DNA of 64,000 nt from Bacteroidetes bacterium HGW-Bacteroidetes-4 (GTDB taxonomy: Bacteria > Bacteroidota > Bacteroidia > Bacteroidales > SZUA-534). The translations under genes and the position numbers were made by a program. The DNA lies in NCBI GenBank assembly GCA_002840905.1, contig PHDD01000002.1:1-64000 (forward strand), read 5' to 3'. Position 1 is the first letter of the stretch. The number at the start of each line of letters is the position of its first letter. Below, piece after piece: positions 15,559 to 24,944 of the stretch. Below the pieces are notes generated by a model, which was given only the letters and a program-made list of their open reading frames with translations, was not told the DNA's origin and did no database searches.

Positions 15559-16011
15559 ATGTCTGATCACATAGAAGTTGTTTCAGTAAATATTTCAGAG
15601 AAAAAAGGAACCATAAAAACTCCCTGTCCGAGCATCGACCTGAACGAAAAAGGTGTTGCCCACGATGCCCATGCCGGTGACTGGCACCGGCAGGTGAGCT
15701 TGCTGGCCGAGGAGAGCATCCGTAGTTTTGAACCCAAACTGGGACGCCCCATTGAATTTGGCGAATTTGCCGAAAACATTACCACCCGTGGAATTGTGCT
15801 TTATAAAACTACCCCGGGCGACAAATTTATAATTGGCGAAACCGAACTGGAAGTTACTCAAATTGGCAAAATATGTCATGGCGACAATTGCCAGATTTTT
15901 CAGGCTGTTGGCAAATGCGTAATGCCCAAGGAAGGCATCTTTTGCAAGGTAATAAAAGGCGGTTCCATTAAACCCGGCGACCGTATTCAATACATAAAAC
16001 GCTCAAAATAA
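15559..16011 (+). CDS. MOSC domain protein
   Basis: A 150-residue stand-alone MOSC domain (the MoCo sulfurase C-terminal type). Typical features are KGVAHDAHAGDWHRQVSLL, FGEFAENITT, LEVTQIGKIC and GKCVMPKEGIFCKV, with the conserved cysteine that carries sulfur in this family. Small MOSC proteins are thought to handle sulfur or bind the molybdenum cofactor for particular enzymes. It lies 13 bp after the SiaC-like gene and 20 bp before the mogA-type gene, so probably cotranscribed with the Moco genes. Confidence 0.9.
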   Translation: MSDHIEVVSVNISEKKGTIKTPCPSIDLNEKGVAHDAHAGDWHRQVSLLAEESIRSFEPKLGRPIEFGEFAENITTRGIVLYKTTPGDKFIIGETELEVTQIGKICHGDNCQIFQAVGKCVMPKEGIFCKVIKGGSIKPGDRIQYIKRSK

Positions 16012-16031
16012 CAACTTAAAAACCTACCTCA

Positions 16032-16871
16032 GTGAAAGTAAACACCATTTACCGGATTACAAGCCACAAACAGCATGTTGAGGTGGATGACGTTTCTACC
16101 TCACCCCACAAGGTATCGAAACAAGTTTTAATTTTTGAAGATCTGATTCCCGAACCGGGCGTGTTAAAATTGTTTACCAACGACACATCAGTGGGTACCA
16201 TTCTGGTTTTGGATGCCTTCGACAAGGAACCTTTCAATCCTTTTGATGCCATTACCGGAGCCGAAAGTAATTTACAGGTAGTAAAAACCATAGAATACAG
16301 CGGGTTTACAGGGGTACTTTGTTTACCTGAGGATTACCAAACCTTTTATATTGGACAGGATTTAATTCATTTGCCCAAATTATTCACTGCCCGGGTGGTT
16401 ACCCTGAGCGACCGTGCCCACCGCGGTATTTATGAAGATAAAAGCGGCCCCTTGATTGTAGAGATGCTGAACCGTTTTTTTGAAAAGGCCCATAAAAAGG
16501 CCGCTATTAAACATTCGGTAATTCCCGACAATGCCGGCGAACTGGGATTAATTCTGGAAGAGTGTAAAATTGGAAAAACCGATTTGTTAATCACCACCGG
16601 CGGAACAGGCATTGGCAAACGCGACATTACCGTGGAAACTGTCCGAATGCACATGGATAAAGAGATTCCCGGAATTATGGACATGATTCGTTTAAAATAC
16701 GGTGCCGAAAAACCCAATGCTTTGTTAAGCCGAAGCATAGCCGGAACCATGAATCAAACGTTGTTTTACACCTTGCCGGGAAGTCCGAAAGCCTGCGAAG
16801 AATATTTATCTGAAATTTTTAATACCCTGGATCATTTGTTTTATATGATTCATGGATTCGATGTACATTAA
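16032..16871 (+). CDS. MogA/MoaB-type molybdopterin adenylyltransferase with N-terminal extension
   Basis: Residues ~118-279 form a MoCF domain of MogA/MoaB type: VVTLSDRAHRGIYEDKSGP (123-140), TTGGTGIGKRDIT (188-200) and the LPGSPKAC loop (248-255). This domain adenylylates molybdopterin before molybdate insertion. The preceding ~115 residues (GTG start, MKVNTIYRITS) are an extra beta-rich domain of no family I recognise. Free-standing MogA is ~160-195 residues, so this is a fusion. It follows the MOSC gene closely and completes adenylation and insertion with moeA; moaD, moaE and mobA are not in the window. Confidence 0.85.
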   Translation: MKVNTIYRITSHKQHVEVDDVSTSPHKVSKQVLIFEDLIPEPGVLKLFTNDTSVGTILVLDAFDKEPFNPFDAITGAESNLQVVKTIEYSGFTGVLCLPEDYQTFYIGQDLIHLPKLFTARVVTLSDRAHRGIYEDKSGPLIVEMLNRFFEKAHKKAAIKHSVIPDNAGELGLILEECKIGKTDLLITTGGTGIGKRDITVETVRMHMDKEIPGIMDMIRLKYGAEKPNALLSRSIAGTMNQTLFYTLPGSPKACEEYLSEIFNTLDHLFYMIHGFDVH

Positions 16872-16890
16872 TTTTTAAAACTATACGAAA

Positions 16891-17979
16891 ATGAACAAAC
16901 TAATCCCTTTGTTGCTTATTGCACTGGTTTCGTGCAGTTCACCAAAAACAAAAGAGTTTCAGATTCACGGAAAAATTGCCGGTAAAGCCCCCAGCAAAGC
17001 CTACCTGCAAGTTTATGAAAACGGAACCATGCAGGTACTCGACTCATCAACTTTTACCAAAGGTGATTTTCGCTTTACAGGCTCGGTTGATTTCCCCGAT
17101 AATTACATTATTCAGTTGGGACAGGAACGCAATTACATCAATCTTTTTGTCGAAAATTCAAAAATTAACATTACCGCCCATATCGACAGCCTGGATAAAG
17201 CGGTTATTACCGGTTCAGAAACCCAGGATGAATGGATGGCTTACCAAAAGGTTAAAGAACCTTACGAAACCCAGTTGGGCGAAGTGTATCAATTATTTAA
17301 AACCGAAACCAATGCTATTATTAAAGCAGAACTGGAACAACAATACGACTCCATTGATGCGGCAAAAAACAACCGCATAAAAGAATGGATAAATGCCAAC
17401 AGCGCCTCAGTTTTAGCCCCTTACATTATTCGTCGTGAACTGGTTTACTACCTCGAAATGGACGAACTGGAGGCATTGCTTAATGTAATTTCGCCCGAAC
17501 TGGTTCAATATAAATACACCAAAGAGTTACACGAAAGATTAGAAACCCTGCGTACACTGCAAACCGGAAAACCAGCACCAGCATTTACACAAAATAACCC
17601 CGATGGGAAACCTATTAATTTAAGCGATTTTAAAGGAAAATATTTACTTATCGATTTCTGGGCCTCGTGGTGTGGCCCTTGTCGCAGAGCAAACCCTACC
17701 ATTGTTGCCATGCACAACAAATACAAAAACAAAGGGTTCACCATTTTGGGCGTGTCGATGGACAAAGATCGCGAAAAATGGCTTCAGGCAATTGAAGACG
17801 ATAAATTGAACTGGTCGCAAGTTTCCGATCTTGGTGGATGGAATAATCCTGTGGGAAAATTATATGGCGTAAACAGCATTCCTCACGCCATTCTTATCGA
17901 TCCCGATGGAAACATTGTTAAAAGGGGTGTTCATCCCAGCGAATTAGATGAGCTTTTAGGAACCTTACTTAAAAAATAA
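16891..17979 (+). CDS. TlpA-like thiol:disulfide oxidoreductase lipoprotein
   Basis: A 362-residue protein with a lipoprotein signal (ALVSC, Cys15), a DUF4369-like N-terminal domain (FQIHGKIAG...TFTKGDFRFTG), a helical middle region, and a C-terminal TlpA/ResA-type thioredoxin domain with the redox motif WCGPC (residues 260-264). Such proteins reduce or rearrange disulfides on the periplasmic face, often in cytochrome maturation or stress. It sits 19 bp after the mogA-type gene and is followed by an inverted repeat at 17988-18030 that probably terminates the unit. Confidence 0.9.
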   Translation: MNKLIPLLLIALVSCSSPKTKEFQIHGKIAGKAPSKAYLQVYENGTMQVLDSSTFTKGDFRFTGSVDFPDNYIIQLGQERNYINLFVENSKINITAHIDSLDKAVITGSETQDEWMAYQKVKEPYETQLGEVYQLFKTETNAIIKAELEQQYDSIDAAKNNRIKEWINANSASVLAPYIIRRELVYYLEMDELEALLNVISPELVQYKYTKELHERLETLRTLQTGKPAPAFTQNNPDGKPINLSDFKGKYLLIDFWASWCGPCRRANPTIVAMHNKYKNKGFTILGVSMDKDREKWLQAIEDDKLNWSQVSDLGGWNNPVGKLYGVNSIPHAILIDPDGNIVKRGVHPSELDELLGTLLKK

Positions 17980-17987
17980 GTGTAATT

Positions 17988-18030
17988 AAATACTCATGGA
18001 AATAGGCACTTACTAATTCCATGAGTATTT
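17988..18030 (+). terminator. Long inverted repeat after the TlpA gene
   Basis: AAATACTCATGGAA (17988-18001) pairs exactly with TTCCATGAGTATTT (18017-18030) around a 15-base loop. The ATG at 18021 lies inside the right arm, which argues against using it as the start of the next gene. Confidence 0.55.
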
Positions 18031-18050
18031 TCAATTCATTCCCAGCATTT

Positions 18051-18629
18051 ATGGAACCAAATCGCCAACAGGCTTTTGAGCTATTGCTAAGCTACAATAA
18101 AACATCCGGCTTAATAAAACACGCGTTGGCCGTGGAAGCTACCATGCGCCATTTTGCCCGCCATTTTGGCGAAGATGAAGAACTTTGGGGCATCATTGGT
18201 TTAATTCACGACCTGGATTACGAAAAATATCCCGACCAGCATTGCCAGATGACCGAAAAAATACTGCGCGAAAACCATTGGCCCGAAGCTCATATCAGGG
18301 CGGTTATGAGCCACGCCTGGGAAACATGTACCGAGGTAAAACCCGAAACGCTGCTTGAAAGAACACTGTACACCATCGATGAGTTAACCGGACTGGTAAC
18401 TACTTCGGCGCTGGTTCGGCCATCAAAAAGTATTTTGGATATGAATGCCAAATCGGTGAAAAAGAAATGGAACGATAAACGCTTTGCTGCCAAAATTGAT
18501 CGCTCGGTTATTGAAAAAGGCACCCAAATGATGGAGATGGATTTAACCGAGATTATTACCCTCACCATTCAAGGCATGGCAAAAATTGCTGATCAATTGG
18601 AGCTCGACGGGCGTTTGGCTCAGGAATAA
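18051..18629 (+). CDS. HD-domain protein
   Basis: About 192 residues from the ATG at 18051 (MEPNRQQAFEL), preferred over one at 18021 that lies in the stem of an inverted repeat. It carries the HD metal-binding pattern: LIKHALAVEA, then IIGLIHDLDYEKYPD, then a later His in MSHAWE. HD proteins are metal-dependent phosphohydrolases acting on nucleotides or related phosphoesters; the substrate cannot be told. It has no clear operon partner and faces the T9SS plug gene. Confidence 0.85.
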   Translation: MEPNRQQAFELLLSYNKTSGLIKHALAVEATMRHFARHFGEDEELWGIIGLIHDLDYEKYPDQHCQMTEKILRENHWPEAHIRAVMSHAWETCTEVKPETLLERTLYTIDELTGLVTTSALVRPSKSILDMNAKSVKKKWNDKRFAAKIDRSVIEKGTQMMEMDLTEIITLTIQGMAKIADQLELDGRLAQE

Positions 18630-18666
18630 AGCTTAGTTACTCACTTCATTCGTTAGAACGCTACGC

Positions 18667-19965
18667 TTAGTTGTATTTTGAGTTGATTACCTGGTAACCT
18701 ACCAAACGATCGTAATTAAGGCTAAAATCACGATGGTAAACCCAAATCAAATAATCGTTTTCGGTTTCAAAGTGCGAACCTTCCAGCAACGATTCATCGG
18801 TGGTTTTAGTGTATGTGTCGGCATATACAAAAACATAATTATAATAACCCTGTTTTAAAAGCATCCTGGCTTGATAGGTTTTTTTATTAAAATTGTATGT
18901 CAACTCGTTTTCGGGCAACAGTTGCCAGTGATTAAAACTCCCATAAACAAATAGTTTCCCGCTCAGCATCGGTTCGGGCATGAGCAAATCAAAATGCACC
19001 CAGGCATAATCGGCCGATTTCCATGAATCCTCACTGGAATTAAGATTAATGAGGTATTTCCCATTCATATCCTCCTCCCAAAAGTAATGTTTATAACTGC
19101 GCCGTTCGTGCAGTTTAACCTGCACATGATATATGGAATCAACATACTCCACCTGATTAATATTAAGTCCGCCCCGATGTATGTCGGAAAAATTTATAAT
19201 ATGAAACTCGTTTCCACCGCTAAAAACCTGCTGGCCTGAAAAACCATAAACCAACTCCTTGTCGCGAACAAAAGCTGGTTTCAAATTGGAAATTAAACGG
19301 TCAGGCCGGTTGTTCTGCGAAATAACCACTTTTACTTCGTTAAACGGATCGTTTATGGCCAATTGATGATGGATAATACTGAGCTGCACTTCCTGACTAT
19401 TGTTGCGAACATCGGCAGCAACCGGGCGTTCCACTTTCGCCTGAACCGACACCAAAGGTTCATATACTGAAAAACGTAGCGTAAGTATCGTTTGTTCCGG
19501 CTTATTGTTTTCAATTACCCTGAAAATATAATTTCCGGAAACCTTGAACTGCACCTCGTTATTCGGCAAATCGACCCGATAATGAACATAAGAAACTTTT
19601 GTATTAATCGAATAATCGTAATCATAAATGGCGTTCTCGTTAAAGCCATCCATAAATTCGTTAGAGAATAATTCAGAAACTGTCCAATCAGCATTGCAAT
19701 GAATAATTTGGTACGAATAATCGGCAGCTTCAGAACTCAGATCATCAAAAGAGAAATGCAAGAGCGCATCACCATTCAGTTCAATTGCCGGATACGATTG
19801 TTCGTTCCCTTTTACAAATACCCGCGAAGTTTTAATTGTGGGTTTAACTTGCGCATTGGAATAAACTGCGTTCTTTTGAGCAGGCTGTGCAAAACCCCGA
19901 CTCAAAATAAAAAAACAAAATATGCCTGCCAAAATCAGCATGTCAAAAGTTTTCAATGCGCTCAT
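18667..19965 (-). CDS. Type IX secretion system plug protein (DUF5103)
   Basis: A 432-residue exported protein with a signal peptide (cleavage around residue 26, after GFAQ). It contains the DUF5103 pattern: SYPAIELNGDALLHFSFDDL, the YSYQIIHCNADW segment, FNENAIYDYDYSINTKVSYVHY, and a C-terminal carbohydrate-binding-like fold with FVYGSFNHWQL. In Bacteroidota this family plugs the SprA/Sov translocon of the T9SS at the outer membrane when PorV is not bound. Its presence fits the T9SS-sorted FN3 protein at 36161. It stands alone, divergent from nqrA. Confidence 0.88.
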   Translation of the reverse strand: MSALKTFDMLILAGIFCFFILSRGFAQPAQKNAVYSNAQVKPTIKTSRVFVKGNEQSYPAIELNGDALLHFSFDDLSSEAADYSYQIIHCNADWTVSELFSNEFMDGFNENAIYDYDYSINTKVSYVHYRVDLPNNEVQFKVSGNYIFRVIENNKPEQTILTLRFSVYEPLVSVQAKVERPVAADVRNNSQEVQLSIIHHQLAINDPFNEVKVVISQNNRPDRLISNLKPAFVRDKELVYGFSGQQVFSGGNEFHIINFSDIHRGGLNINQVEYVDSIYHVQVKLHERRSYKHYFWEEDMNGKYLINLNSSEDSWKSADYAWVHFDLLMPEPMLSGKLFVYGSFNHWQLLPENELTYNFNKKTYQARMLLKQGYYNYVFVYADTYTKTTDESLLEGSHFETENDYLIWVYHRDFSLNYDRLVGYQVINSKYN

Positions 19966-20220
19966 TCTTTATTATTTTTTGCAGCAATATATATTAATAA
20001 ATACAATAATTAAAAATGAACATACACATTCATCGAAAGAGATGAAAAAATCATGGAGCAAACAAAATAAAAATTTAATGAAAAATATTTTTTATAACAT
20101 CAAAAAAAGCGTGTACCCGAATCATTTTTATTTGTTGGCAATTAATGTTTACTCACAAACTGTTTTTAAATATTCACATAGTTAGCATTTTAGCCATTAA
20201 TAGCCGAACAAGCTCGTGCC

Positions 20221-20334
20221 TACATTTGTACTATAATTGATTTAGATCAATGTAAATATGACTTTTACCAATTCCAAAACCTGATTCTTACCCAGGTCAA
20301 ATTATTTCATAGTGTACATTTTTGGTTATCTTTG
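20221..20334 (+). promoter_or_regulatory. nqr upstream region with FNR-type box and -7 elements
   Basis: The 400-bp gap between the plug gene and nqrA holds TTGATTTAGATCAA (20237-20250), an exact TTGAT-N4-ATCAA dyad as recognised by FNR/CRP-family regulators. Two Bacteroidota-type -7 boxes lie near: TACATTTG (20221-20228) and TATCTTTG (20327-20334), the latter ~30 bp before the nqrA start with a weak TTTC -33 box. With the second box in use, the dyad is centred about 97 bp upstream of transcription; with the first, it overlaps the start and would repress. Confidence 0.5.
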
Positions 20335-20364
20335 CCTGAATTTTATTAAACATATCACTGCAAT

Positions 20365-21723
20365 ATGCCACATAAAATAAAAACTCGTAAAGGGCTAAAC
20401 ATCCCACTAAAGGGAAAGGCCGAAAAGATTTTAATCCAGAGCAAATTAAACAATAGTTTAGTTGCTTTAAAACCCACTGATTTTCCCTCGTTTACACCGA
20501 AGGCAGCATTGAAAGAGGGCGACAAAGTTCAAGCCGGTTCAGTGTTATTTTTTAATAAATACAAGCCTGAGGTAAAATTAACTTCACCCGTAAGTGGTAC
20601 GCTAAAGCGTATTGTTCGGGGCGAGCGCAGGAAAATTCTGGAGTTTGTGATTGAGCCTGATGGAAATCAGGACTATGTATCGTTCAACCCCGGTAATTTA
20701 GCTGAATTATCGCGTGAACAAGTTATTAATCTCTTACTGGAATCCGGTGTGTGGCCATTTATCAGGCAACGTCCGTTCGATGTAATCGCCAATCCACAAG
20801 ATCAACCCAAAGCTGTTTTTATTTCAGGCTTCGACAGTTCACCTTTGGCTCCTGATTACGATTTTATAATGAACGATCAGGAAACTGATTTCCAGAAAGG
20901 TATTGATGTACTTAGCAAGCTCACCAACGGGAAAATTCACTTAACCGTAAACGGGGCTTACCCGGTAAGCAAAGTTTATTCATCGGTTAAAGGCGTTGAA
21001 CTAAACAGCATCGCAGGACCACATCCGGCAGGAAACGTTGGGGTGCAAATGCATCACATCGATCCGATAAATAAAGGTGAAGTTGTATGGCATGTGAACC
21101 CACAGGATGTATTGATTATCGGCCGCCTGTTTACCAAAGGTGTTTTTGATGCCAGTAAAATCATTGCCTTAACTGGATCGGAAGTTGAAAAACCCCGTTA
21201 CTACAAAACCGTTTTAGGAACTTCAATTGATTCGTTCGTAAATGGTAATGTTAGTAAAGAAGGAAACCTGCGTTACATCAGCGGAAACGTGCTTACCGGC
21301 ACACGCATAGTAAACGATGGTTACCTGGGATTTTACCACAACCAGATAACGGTGATTCCCGAGGGCGACGATTACGAATTTTTCGGCTGGGCCTTACCCG
21401 GATTCAAAAAATTCAGCACCTCACGTACTTTCTTTTCATGGCTGATGCCTGGTAAAGAATACCGCATGAATGCAAACCTTCATGGTGGTAAGAGACCCTT
21501 TGTCTTCACCAACGAATACGAGAAAGTGCTCCCAATGGATATATTACCCGTTTATTTACTAAAAGCCATTATGGTCGAAGACATAGATCAAATGGAAGCT
21601 TTAGGCATTTATGAAGTAGGCGAAGAGGATTTTGCTTTGTGCGAATTCAATTGCACCTCTAAAATTCCGGTTCAACAAACCCTACGCAAAGGATTTGATT
21701 TAATGATCCGAGAAACCAGCTAA
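20365..21723 (+). CDS. nqrA: Na+-translocating NADH:quinone reductase subunit A
   Basis: The peripheral subunit of Na+-NQR, which is involved in quinone binding. The 452-residue length fits. The N-terminal signature KTRKGLNIPLKGKAE and internal motifs such as PKAVFISGFDSSPLAPDYDF and AGPHPAGNVGVQMHHIDPIN are typical. First gene of an intact nqrABCDEF operon that couples NADH oxidation to Na+ export in the inner membrane. Confidence 0.97.
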   Translation: MPHKIKTRKGLNIPLKGKAEKILIQSKLNNSLVALKPTDFPSFTPKAALKEGDKVQAGSVLFFNKYKPEVKLTSPVSGTLKRIVRGERRKILEFVIEPDGNQDYVSFNPGNLAELSREQVINLLLESGVWPFIRQRPFDVIANPQDQPKAVFISGFDSSPLAPDYDFIMNDQETDFQKGIDVLSKLTNGKIHLTVNGAYPVSKVYSSVKGVELNSIAGPHPAGNVGVQMHHIDPINKGEVVWHVNPQDVLIIGRLFTKGVFDASKIIALTGSEVEKPRYYKTVLGTSIDSFVNGNVSKEGNLRYISGNVLTGTRIVNDGYLGFYHNQITVIPEGDDYEFFGWALPGFKKFSTSRTFFSWLMPGKEYRMNANLHGGKRPFVFTNEYEKVLPMDILPVYLLKAIMVEDIDQMEALGIYEVGEEDFALCEFNCTSKIPVQQTLRKGFDLMIRETS

Positions 21724-21768
21724 GCTTTGTAAATTAAGAATAGTAATAAATACGAAAATATATTTCGA

Positions 21769-22911
21769 ATGAAATCATTAAGAAAACAATTTGATAAACT
21801 GAAGCCAAATTTTGAAAAGGGCGGTAAACTTGCTCCGTTCCGTTCATTTTTTGACGCTATCGAAACCCTGTTTTTTGTTCCCAACACAACATCAAAAAGC
21901 GGGGTTCACATCCACGATCATAAAGACTCAAAACGCTTGATGATTATTGTGGTGTTTGCCATGGTTCCTGCCTTACTTTTTGGTATGTGGAACACCGGCT
22001 ACCAGCATTTTTTATCCTTAGGCCAGAGTGTTGATATCTGGACTTCGTTTTGGTATGGCTTTTTACAAGTGCTGCCAATTATAATTGTATCATATGCCGT
22101 TGGTTTGGGAATTGAAATAGTTATTGCCCAGATGCGCGGACACGAAGTAAAAGAAGGATTTTTTGTAAGTGGCATGCTTATTCCATTAATACTTCCGGTT
22201 GAAACGCCGCTTTGGATGGTTGCCGTGGCTACTGCCTTTGCCGTAATTATTGGCGTTGAAGCCTTCGGAGGTGCAGGAATGAACATTCTTAACCCGGCGT
22301 TAACAGCCCGTGCATTCTTATTCTTTGCATACCCCTCGCACATGAGTGGTGATGCCGTTTGGATTGCCAACAAAGCCGATGGCTTTTCAGGAGCAACTCC
22401 TTTGGCCGAAGCTGCCGCCGGGCATATCCAAAACCTGCCTAGCCCCGCCGATATGTTTTTCGGTTTTATACCTGGCTCTATTGGAGAAACCTCTACTCTG
22501 GCCATACTTATTGGCGCCTTTATATTAATTTATACCGGTGTGGGTAGCTGGAAAATAATGCTGTCAGTGGGCATTGGTGGTTTGGTTATGGGATTGTTAT
22601 TAAATGCATTGGCCGTTAATCCGTTCATGGAACTTCCGGCCTACTACCATTTACTGATGGGAGGTTTTGCTTTTGGTGCCGTATTTATGGCTACCGATCC
22701 GGTAACCGCTGCCCAAACCAACCGGGGAAAATATATTTATGGCTTCCTTATTGGAATAATGGCCGTGCTTATTCGGGTATTCAACCCTGCGTATCCTGAA
22801 GGTATGATGCTTGCCATTTTACTTTTGAACGTGTTTGCTCCGCTTATCGATCATTATGTGGTTCAGGCAAACGTAAAACGCAGGCTAAAACGAGTAAAAG
22901 TTAAAGCATAA
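21769..22911 (+). CDS. nqrB: Na+-NQR subunit B
   Basis: A 380-residue polytopic membrane subunit with about ten membrane segments. The FMN attachment motif SGAT occurs at residues 207-210 (FSGATPLAEA), so Thr210 is the expected covalent FMN site, put on by ApbE. It also holds riboflavin and forms part of the Na+ path. It follows nqrA by 45 bp and precedes nqrC by 5 bp. Confidence 0.97.
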   Translation: MKSLRKQFDKLKPNFEKGGKLAPFRSFFDAIETLFFVPNTTSKSGVHIHDHKDSKRLMIIVVFAMVPALLFGMWNTGYQHFLSLGQSVDIWTSFWYGFLQVLPIIIVSYAVGLGIEIVIAQMRGHEVKEGFFVSGMLIPLILPVETPLWMVAVATAFAVIIGVEAFGGAGMNILNPALTARAFLFFAYPSHMSGDAVWIANKADGFSGATPLAEAAAGHIQNLPSPADMFFGFIPGSIGETSTLAILIGAFILIYTGVGSWKIMLSVGIGGLVMGLLLNALAVNPFMELPAYYHLLMGGFAFGAVFMATDPVTAAQTNRGKYIYGFLIGIMAVLIRVFNPAYPEGMMLAILLLNVFAPLIDHYVVQANVKRRLKRVKVKA

Positions 22912-22916
22912 TTATT

Positions 22917-23642
22917 ATGGATACAAACAGCAACAAATATACATTCATGTATGCCGCAATAATGGTTATTATAGCGGCTGCCATTCTTTCGAGTGCGGCT
23001 ATTGTACTCAAAAAACCGCAACAAAAGAATGTTGAAATTGAAAAGAAGTCGAATATCCTGACTTCGGTGAACAAAGGTCTTGATGCCGACAATGCTGCCG
23101 ACAAAAACGCTTACATTGAAGCCGAATACGAAAAATACATCACCAACAGCTACATTGTAAACAACTCAGGCAAAAAAGTTGAAGGCGATGCATTTACTGT
23201 AGATTTACACGAGGAACTAGGTAAAAAAGATGTTACCCAACGAAGACTACCTGTATTTGAATGTAAAGACGATGATGGCTCCATAAAATATGTATTGCCT
23301 GTTCGGGGTAAAGGTCTATGGGGTCCTATCTGGGGCTATATAGCTCTGGAAGATGACATGAATACCATCTACGGTGCCAATTTCGACCATAAAGGGGAAA
23401 CCCCCGGCCTGGGAGCTGAAATCAACCAAAAATTCTTTCAGGAACCTTTTAAAGGGGAAAAACTATTCGACGAAACTGGTAAATTTGTTTCGGTTCAGGT
23501 AGTAAAAGGTGGAGCTAAACCCGATGACCTGCATGCTGTTGATGCTATTTCAGGGGGAACCATCACCAGCAAAGGTCTTGAAGCCATGCTAAAAGACAAT
23601 TTGAGCTTATACGAGAATTTCTTAAAAAATCAAAATAAATAG
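22917..23642 (+). CDS. nqrC: Na+-NQR subunit C
   Basis: A 241-residue membrane-anchored flavoprotein with one N-terminal TM helix (about residues 12-30) and a periplasmic FMN-binding domain. The attachment motif is SGGTITS (212-218) with Thr215 as the flavinylated residue; the common form is [30 protein letters not shown] and [14 protein letters not shown] are family motifs. It takes electrons on from the NqrD/E iron-sulfur cluster to NqrB. Confidence 0.96.
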   Translation: MDTNSNKYTFMYAAIMVIIAAAILSSAAIVLKKPQQKNVEIEKKSNILTSVNKGLDADNAADKNAYIEAEYEKYITNSYIVNNSGKKVEGDAFTVDLHEELGKKDVTQRRLPVFECKDDDGSIKYVLPVRGKGLWGPIWGYIALEDDMNTIYGANFDHKGETPGLGAEINQKFFQEPFKGEKLFDETGKFVSVQVVKGGAKPDDLHAVDAISGGTITSKGLEAMLKDNLSLYENFLKNQNK

Positions 23643-23644
23643 TT

Positions 23645-24298
23645 ATGAGTGAAAAAGAACCTTTATTTTCACCGAAAAACCGTAAACTGATTTTTAATCC
23701 GCTCAGTAAAGAGAACCCCATTACCGTTCAGGTGCTGGGTATATGCTCGGCTTTAGCGGTAACAGTTAAAATGAAACCGGCCTTTGTTATGTCAGTTTCA
23801 GTAATAGCGGTACTTGCGTTAGCCAACGTAATTGTTTCCTTACTCCGAAATACCATTCCAAACCGGATACGGATTATCGTACAACTGGTTGTAATTGCCC
23901 TGTTGGTAATTCTGGTCGATCAGTTACTGAAAGCCTACGTTTACGATGTTAGTAAGCAATTGTCGGTATTTGTGGGGCTTATTATAACCAACTGTATTAT
24001 CATGGGTCGCCTGGAAGCTTTTGCTTTAGGCAACAAACCCTGGGCATCGTTCCTCGACGGGATAGGTAATGGAGCCGGTTACGGATTAATATTAATGATA
24101 GTAGCCTTTTTCCGCGAATTACTAGGTAGCGGGAGTATATTTGGTTACCATGTTATACCCGATGCCTGGTACATTAAAAACGGTGGTTTTTATGAAAACA
24201 ATGGCCTGATGGTATTGTCGCCAATGGCCTTAATTGTTGTAGGTGTTATCATTTGGGTACACCGCAGTAGGAATAGAGATTTAATAGAAGGAAAATAA
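23645..24298 (+). CDS. nqrD: Na+-NQR subunit D
   Basis: A 217-residue, six-helix membrane subunit of the RnfA/NqrD-NqrE type. Motifs are [17 protein letters not shown] and [21 protein letters not shown], whose two cysteines contribute to the intramembrane 2Fe-2S cluster shared with NqrE. It starts 2 bp after nqrC and is 9 bp before nqrE. Confidence 0.96.
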   Translation: MSEKEPLFSPKNRKLIFNPLSKENPITVQVLGICSALAVTVKMKPAFVMSVSVIAVLALANVIVSLLRNTIPNRIRIIVQLVVIALLVILVDQLLKAYVYDVSKQLSVFVGLIITNCIIMGRLEAFALGNKPWASFLDGIGNGAGYGLILMIVAFFRELLGSGSIFGYHVIPDAWYIKNGGFYENNGLMVLSPMALIVVGVIIWVHRSRNRDLIEGK

Positions 24299-24307
24299 TA
24301 TAGACTT

Positions 24308-24925
24308 ATGGAAAATTTAGTAAATATATTTGTCAAGTCGATATTTATTGATAACATGATCTTTGCCTATTTCCTGGGCATGTGTTCATACCTTGCAGTT
24401 TCAAAAACTGTAAAAACTTCAGTAGGATTAGGGTTGGCTGTGATTTTTGTTCTGGGAATTACCGTTCCTGTAGACTACCTTCTCGAAAATTATGTATTAA
24501 AAGAAGGTGCTTTAATTTGGCTAAACCCGGCTTTTGAAAATGTCGACTTAAGCTTTTTGAGCTTTATCATGTTTATCGCTGTAATAGCATCCATGGTGCA
24601 ATTGGTAGAGATGATTGTGGAGAAATTTGCTCCTGCACTGTACTCTTCGTTAGGTATTTTCCTTCCGTTGATTGCAGTTAACTGTGCCATACTTGGAGGT
24701 TCATTGTTTATGCAGGAAAGGGCTTACAACACCATCAGCGAAGCAACTGTTTTTGGATTAGGTTCTGGTGTAGGTTGGTTTTTGGCCATAATTGGTATTG
24801 CTGCCATTCGCGAAAAAATTCGTTACTCCGATGTTCCTGCTCCTTTGCGCGGACTAGGCATAACATTTATTATTACCGGACTTATGGGATTGGCTTTCAT
24901 GAGTTTTATGGGAATAACATTATAA
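24308..24925 (+). CDS. nqrE: Na+-NQR subunit E
   Basis: A 205-residue, six-helix membrane subunit homologous to NqrD in inverted topology. The cysteines in [12 protein letters not shown] and [13 protein letters not shown] are the partner ligands for the membrane-embedded 2Fe-2S cluster. The C-terminal [13 protein letters not shown] is typical. Confidence 0.96.
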   Translation: MENLVNIFVKSIFIDNMIFAYFLGMCSYLAVSKTVKTSVGLGLAVIFVLGITVPVDYLLENYVLKEGALIWLNPAFENVDLSFLSFIMFIAVIASMVQLVEMIVEKFAPALYSSLGIFLPLIAVNCAILGGSLFMQERAYNTISEATVFGLGSGVGWFLAIIGIAAIREKIRYSDVPAPLRGLGITFIITGLMGLAFMSFMGITL

Positions 24926-24944
24926 CACTGAAAAAGATAGTATT

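Noticed and set aside
18630-18668. Repeat-like GCTTAG...GCTTAG segment between the HD and plug genes
   Set aside because: Looks like the direct-repeat ends of a small element, but it forms no convincing hairpin and no second copy is seen in the window.
20042-20185. A 47-codon frame (MKKSWSKQNK...) between the plug gene and nqrA
   Set aside because: Lys/Asn/Phe-rich with A/T-driven codon use, no ribosome site, no recognisable features; most likely chance in A/T-rich DNA.
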